A DNA stretch of 64,000 nucleotides. It comes from Candidatus Zixiibacteriota bacterium. Its GTDB lineage: Bacteria > Zixibacteria > MSB-5A5 > GN15 > FEB-12. The stretch spans positions 62,001 through 126,000 of the forward strand of contig JANQPI010000042.1 in assembly GCA_028289585.1 (NCBI GenBank), written 5' to 3'. Within the stretch, counting starts at the first letter, position 1, and each line of letters begins with the position of its first letter. The notes beneath the pieces were generated by a model that worked only from the letters and a program-made list of their open reading frames with translations, was not told the origin of the DNA and made no database searches. The position numbers were made by a program, and so were the translations under genes. Positions 61,935-64,000 of the stretch are shown here, in pieces.

Positions 61935-61970
61935 ATGAGTTTTGACTGTAGTGAGGTGACTGCTAGCTAG
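61935..61970 (+). CDS. 11-residue ORF MSFDCSEVTAS in the orphan transcript
   Basis: ATG-to-TAG, 12 codons, with GGAGG 12 nt upstream (rather far for efficient initiation). It contains one cysteine and no hydrophobic run. It could be a leader-type peptide, a precursor, or a ribosome-docking site with no functional product. Confidence 0.4.
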   Translation: MSFDCSEVTAS

Positions 61971-62027
61971 TTGCCGACCCCATCGATTTCCGTTGGGAGC
62001 GCTAGCTAAAACCCAACAGAATCACCG

Positions 62028-62061
62028 AACGAGCCCTCCTTTCCGGACGGCTCGTTTTTTT
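62028..62061 (+). terminator. Terminator of the orphan small transcript
   Basis: Stem AACGAGCC/GGCTCGTT (62028-62035 with 62049-62056), 13-nt loop, then an unbroken run of T on the plus strand. On the minus strand no T-run follows, so it acts rightwards. The last bases overlap the stop of the neighbouring lipoprotein gene. Confidence 0.82.
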
Positions 62062-62932
62062 ATGGCTGGTGCGGCTTGGCAATGCCCCCCGGTGCGGTCA
62101 ATTCGAAGACATCGATCTGCCGTACAGTTGAATCTCCCAGCGTATCGGTGAAGACGACCAGGCCGACGGCATCCCACTGAAACTCAAACGCCGGCACCGC
62201 TGGATCGGTCAAATCGAGGAAGGCACGGTCCGGGGGACCATAGACGGCCTCAACGTCGCGATACGGAGAGACATCCACTTGCAATGAATCCAGCGTCGGA
62301 TGCACGTAGGCATTGGGGGTGTCGTACGCGGTGGCAAGGACCCCACGTACCGGTTCGGTGTCTTCGATCTGGCTGTTCGAATTGACATCCCAGACCATCA
62401 CGACGAGACCTTCAGCTTGGTCGTAGAGAGCCAAGTTGTATGCACGTCCGCTCAACGGTACCGTCCCTGCCGGATTGCCCTTCCACGTCTTGACATCGGC
62501 GTACCGATCCGAAAACAGAATCAGGTCACCCTGACCGTTGTTGCCGGGGATGAGCACCGGCGCCCGGAGAACAAACGTCAGCGTATCGTCCTCGTGCGTT
62601 GCCTCAACAACCGCCTGACCGAGTGAGCCGGTGAAGGCATAGGAGAACGTCGCAACTCCGGAGACGTTGGTAACCGTATCGCTGCTGAATAGCCCGTCTC
62701 CCGAAAGCACCCGAAACGTGACACGAGCACCGGGCACCGGATTATTGGACGCATCTCGCACGGTTACCTGTGGCGACGGTGTCAGTGTCGATTGGCCGAT
62801 GCGCCCCACGATTCGTGTGGCATTGGCGGACAACGATCCAGAGGCGGGTGGCGGATCAACCGGGTTGTCCTCAGGACAACCCGCAACTAAAAGTCCAGCG
62901 ATGACTATCGAGGCAATCGATACGTATCTCAA
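62060..62932 (-). CDS. Lipoprotein with bacterial Ig-like (Big-1-type) domain
   Basis: 290 residues from a TTG at 62932, chosen because it overlaps the stop of the upstream gene in a TTGA arrangement with GGGGG 5 nt upstream; an earlier TTG at 62944 is possible. Lipobox LLVAGC. Residues about 25-115 follow the Big-1 pattern (VTVRDASNNPVPGARVTFRVLSG, then GVATFSYAFTG). The C-terminal 170 residues are unrecognised, beta-rich, with no catalytic motif. Coupled to the barrel gene upstream, so possibly a surface partner of it. Confidence 0.78.
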   Translation of the reverse strand: MRYVSIASIVIAGLLVAGCPEDNPVDPPPASGSLSANATRIVGRIGQSTLTPSPQVTVRDASNNPVPGARVTFRVLSGDGLFSSDTVTNVSGVATFSYAFTGSLGQAVVEATHEDDTLTFVLRAPVLIPGNNGQGDLILFSDRYADVKTWKGNPAGTVPLSGRAYNLALYDQAEGLVVMVWDVNSNSQIEDTEPVRGVLATAYDTPNAYVHPTLDSLQVDVSPYRDVEAVYGPPDRAFLDLTDPAVPAFEFQWDAVGLVVFTDTLGDSTVRQIDVFELTAPGGIAKPHQP

Positions 62933-63657
62933 TACAACCCCCAATAACGAACCGCAGCGCCGATGTGCAGATATTGCGGTCGATCGTTTGTCGCGACAGC
63001 ATTCCAGGAAACCTGTGGTGAGACCGACCAGGCGCCGCGTGGCGAACGGCCAAACACGAACTCAACACCCGCGTTCAGGTTGATCCCCGTGCTGACATAG
63101 TATTCGGACTCAAATCCGTCGAGCGTCTGAGCGAGCAAACCCACCTGTCCCCCGGCACCGAACCAGGGCGCGATCGGCGATTGAGTGGGCGACAACAGGT
63201 ACCAGGCGAGGTTCAACTCCAGGTCCCAGACGTTAAAAGTCGGCACTTCGGGAACCCAGGAATAGAAGACGGTATCGCCGACCACCGGACCCGGAACGGC
63301 ATAGTCTTCGAAGGAGACCGTTGAGCCATCATCAAAGCGAAACCGTCCTGCATCCGGAGTTGTAGCTCGCGTGAAGCGAATGCCGATTGAGGCCGCGAAG
63401 TTGTTACCGGTCAGGCGACCCGCAGCGAGTCCAATCGAGAAGCCATTATCCCAGACCTCATCTGCATCGAGAGCCCGGGGAAAGTTAGCGGCATCGAGAA
63501 AGTCGATAACCCCAATACGGGTGTAGTCACCAACCGGTGATGTGGCTGATCCCGATAGTTCGAAGAACGTGTACGAACGTTCCTTTCGTGTCAGGGCCGA
63601 AGCGTCGGCGACCATGGCGGCAAGCAGAACGATACAGAGAACGCGAAAGCCGGACAC
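62929..63657 (-). CDS. Predicted outer-membrane beta-barrel protein
   Basis: 242 residues from a GTG at 63657, with GAGGAGAG 5 nt upstream. Signal peptide MSGFRVLCIVLLAAMVADASA. Amphipathic strands with glycine and aromatics alternate through the chain (FSIGLAAGRLTGNNFAASIGI, NLAWYLLSP, LHIGAAVRYWGLY), ending in an aromatic residue as barrels do. No family name is recognised. It overlaps the lipoprotein gene by 4 bp. Confidence 0.72.
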   Translation of the reverse strand: MSGFRVLCIVLLAAMVADASALTRKERSYTFFELSGSATSPVGDYTRIGVIDFLDAANFPRALDADEVWDNGFSIGLAAGRLTGNNFAASIGIRFTRATTPDAGRFRFDDGSTVSFEDYAVPGPVVGDTVFYSWVPEVPTFNVWDLELNLAWYLLSPTQSPIAPWFGAGGQVGLLAQTLDGFESEYYVSTGINLNAGVEFVFGRSPRGAWSVSPQVSWNAVATNDRPQYLHIGAAVRYWGLY

Positions 63658-63785
63658 AATTACTCTCCTCTCCCCTGTCGCACTGGGGGGTTCGATTAAC
63701 AGTCGTGTCGATTCGCCGATCCGTCAATCGTCGAATCACGCGCTCCCCCTTATACACGTCTACCGGCCAGCAAACGTCGTCTCAT

Positions 63786-63813
63786 TAGATATTTGTTAAT
63801 CGTACTTTGTGAA
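63786..63813 (-). promoter_or_regulatory. Possible promoter of the barrel/lipoprotein pair
   Basis: On the minus strand TTCACA (63813-63808), 16-bp spacer, TATCTA (63791-63786), about 125 nt before the GTG. Confidence 0.35.
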
Positions 63814-63912
63814 AAGATTTTCGAGCTAACACTGTTGTACCCTTGATTAAGCGCCGAATCACCCATTAGATGAGGTGGATCGGGGATATGCTAGAAAAGG
63901 GAGGCAAGCGCC

Positions 63913-64000
63913 ATGCCTAATCCTGCAATTGTCATTGTCGGTGCCGGGGCGATGGGTCAGGGACTCGCCGAGGCAATCGCGACGCAGGGATCTGAACTGT
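63913..64000 (+). CDS. 3-hydroxyacyl-CoA dehydrogenase-like protein, N-terminal fragment
   Basis: The first 29 codons before the window ends: MPNPAIVIVGAGAMGQGLAE and on. A strand followed by GAGAMGQG is the NAD-binding Rossmann motif in the form typical of 3-hydroxybutyryl-CoA dehydrogenases; related 6-phosphogluconate or ketopantoate-type reductases cannot be excluded from the fragment. GGGAGG lies about 8 nt before the ATG. Confidence 0.7.
   Translation, partial: MPNPAIVIVGAGAMGQGLAEAIATQGSEL

Larger units (their letters stand above)
61907..62061 (+). ncRNA. Candidate regulatory small RNA with SD and anti-SD segments
   Basis: Bounded by the promoter at 61873-61900 and the terminator at 62028-62061, about 155 nt. 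In order: a perfect Shine-Dalgarno tract CGGAAAGGAGG (61912-61922); a tiny ORF (61935-61970); GCTAGCTA at 61962-61969 repeated at 62001-62008 (self-complementary, so the two can pair); a hairpin GTTGGG/CCCAAC (61992-61997/62012-62017); then the terminator, whose loop holds CCTCCTTTCCG (62035-62045), perfectly complementary to the Shine-Dalgarno tract over 11 nt and matching the 16S rRNA anti-Shine-Dalgarno core. Both neighbours are on the other strand, so this is not their leader. Confidence 0.55.

Noticed and set aside
1-64000. CRISPR arrays, insertion sequences, phage genes, rRNA or tRNA genes
   Set aside because: No regularly spaced repeats, transposase, integrase or structural-RNA signatures were seen on reading both strands; a tRNAscan or CRISPR-finder run would settle it.

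Overview
The window looks like chromosome of an uncultured Gram-negative bacterium of the FCB superphylum, with a Zixibacteria-like flavour. This is inference from gene content: GWxTD-domain secreted proteins, an expansion of DUF1573 proteins, BACON and choice-of-anchor proteins with dockerin-like C-termini, a TonB/ExbB/ExbD/TPR module, LepB/RseP and several outer-membrane barrel candidates. No rRNA or tRNA gene was seen to confirm it. I see no insertion sequence, phage gene or CRISPR array. Several -10 boxes fit TA-N2-TT(G), close to the Bacteroidetes TAnnTTTG box, but are paired with ordinary TTGACA-like -35 boxes.

Layout. 1-1053: ABC transporter (permease fragment and ATPase), minus strand. 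1172-4160: four tandem DUF1573 genes, plus strand, converging on two GWxTD genes (4175-6956). 7028-15298: a MacB/TolC-type export operon read leftwards: Yip1-like membrane protein, TolC, adaptor, LolD-like ATPase, three paralogous FtsX-type permeases, terminator. 15371-17011: trxB and cobO. 17071-20341: Crp/Fnr-like box, Rrf2 regulator, dcd, a barrel protein and a TolB-like propeller protein. 20382-28817: pepA, aroC, an HDOD protein, a GAF/degenerate kinase/receiver protein and miaB. 28945-31323: BACON-dockerin protein. 31561-37010: zinc-ribbon microprotein, Ski2-like helicase with an OmpR-like C-terminus, and a divergent Lon. 37344-39194: choice-of-anchor B protein with dockerin. 39465-45397: TonB, two ExbD, ExbB, membrane protein and TPR protein. 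45927-48566: a secreted protein with TonB-C-like repeats, divergent from a flippase. 48624-55524: fused 2-oxoacid dehydrogenase E1, S9 peptidase, P1B-type ATPase, STAS-like protein. 55659-57865: ccmD, ccmB, ccmA and a fifth DUF1573 gene. 57962-61765: lepB, rseP, dxr and a cyclophilin lipoprotein. 61873-62061: an orphan plus-strand small transcript. 62060-63657: a lipoprotein and a barrel protein. From 63913 a dehydrogenase runs off the end.

The best candidates for something undescribed are: (a) the orphan RNA at about 61907-62061, which has a perfect Shine-Dalgarno tract, an 11-residue ORF and a terminator whose loop repeats the 16S anti-Shine-Dalgarno sequence and is complementary over 11 nt to its own Shine-Dalgarno; (b) the zinc-ribbon/helicase/Lon unit, in which the helicase ends in a response-regulator-like winged helix and the Lon has altered ATPase motifs; (c) the HDOD and GAF-receiver pair, which look like complementary halves of a degenerate signalling relay.
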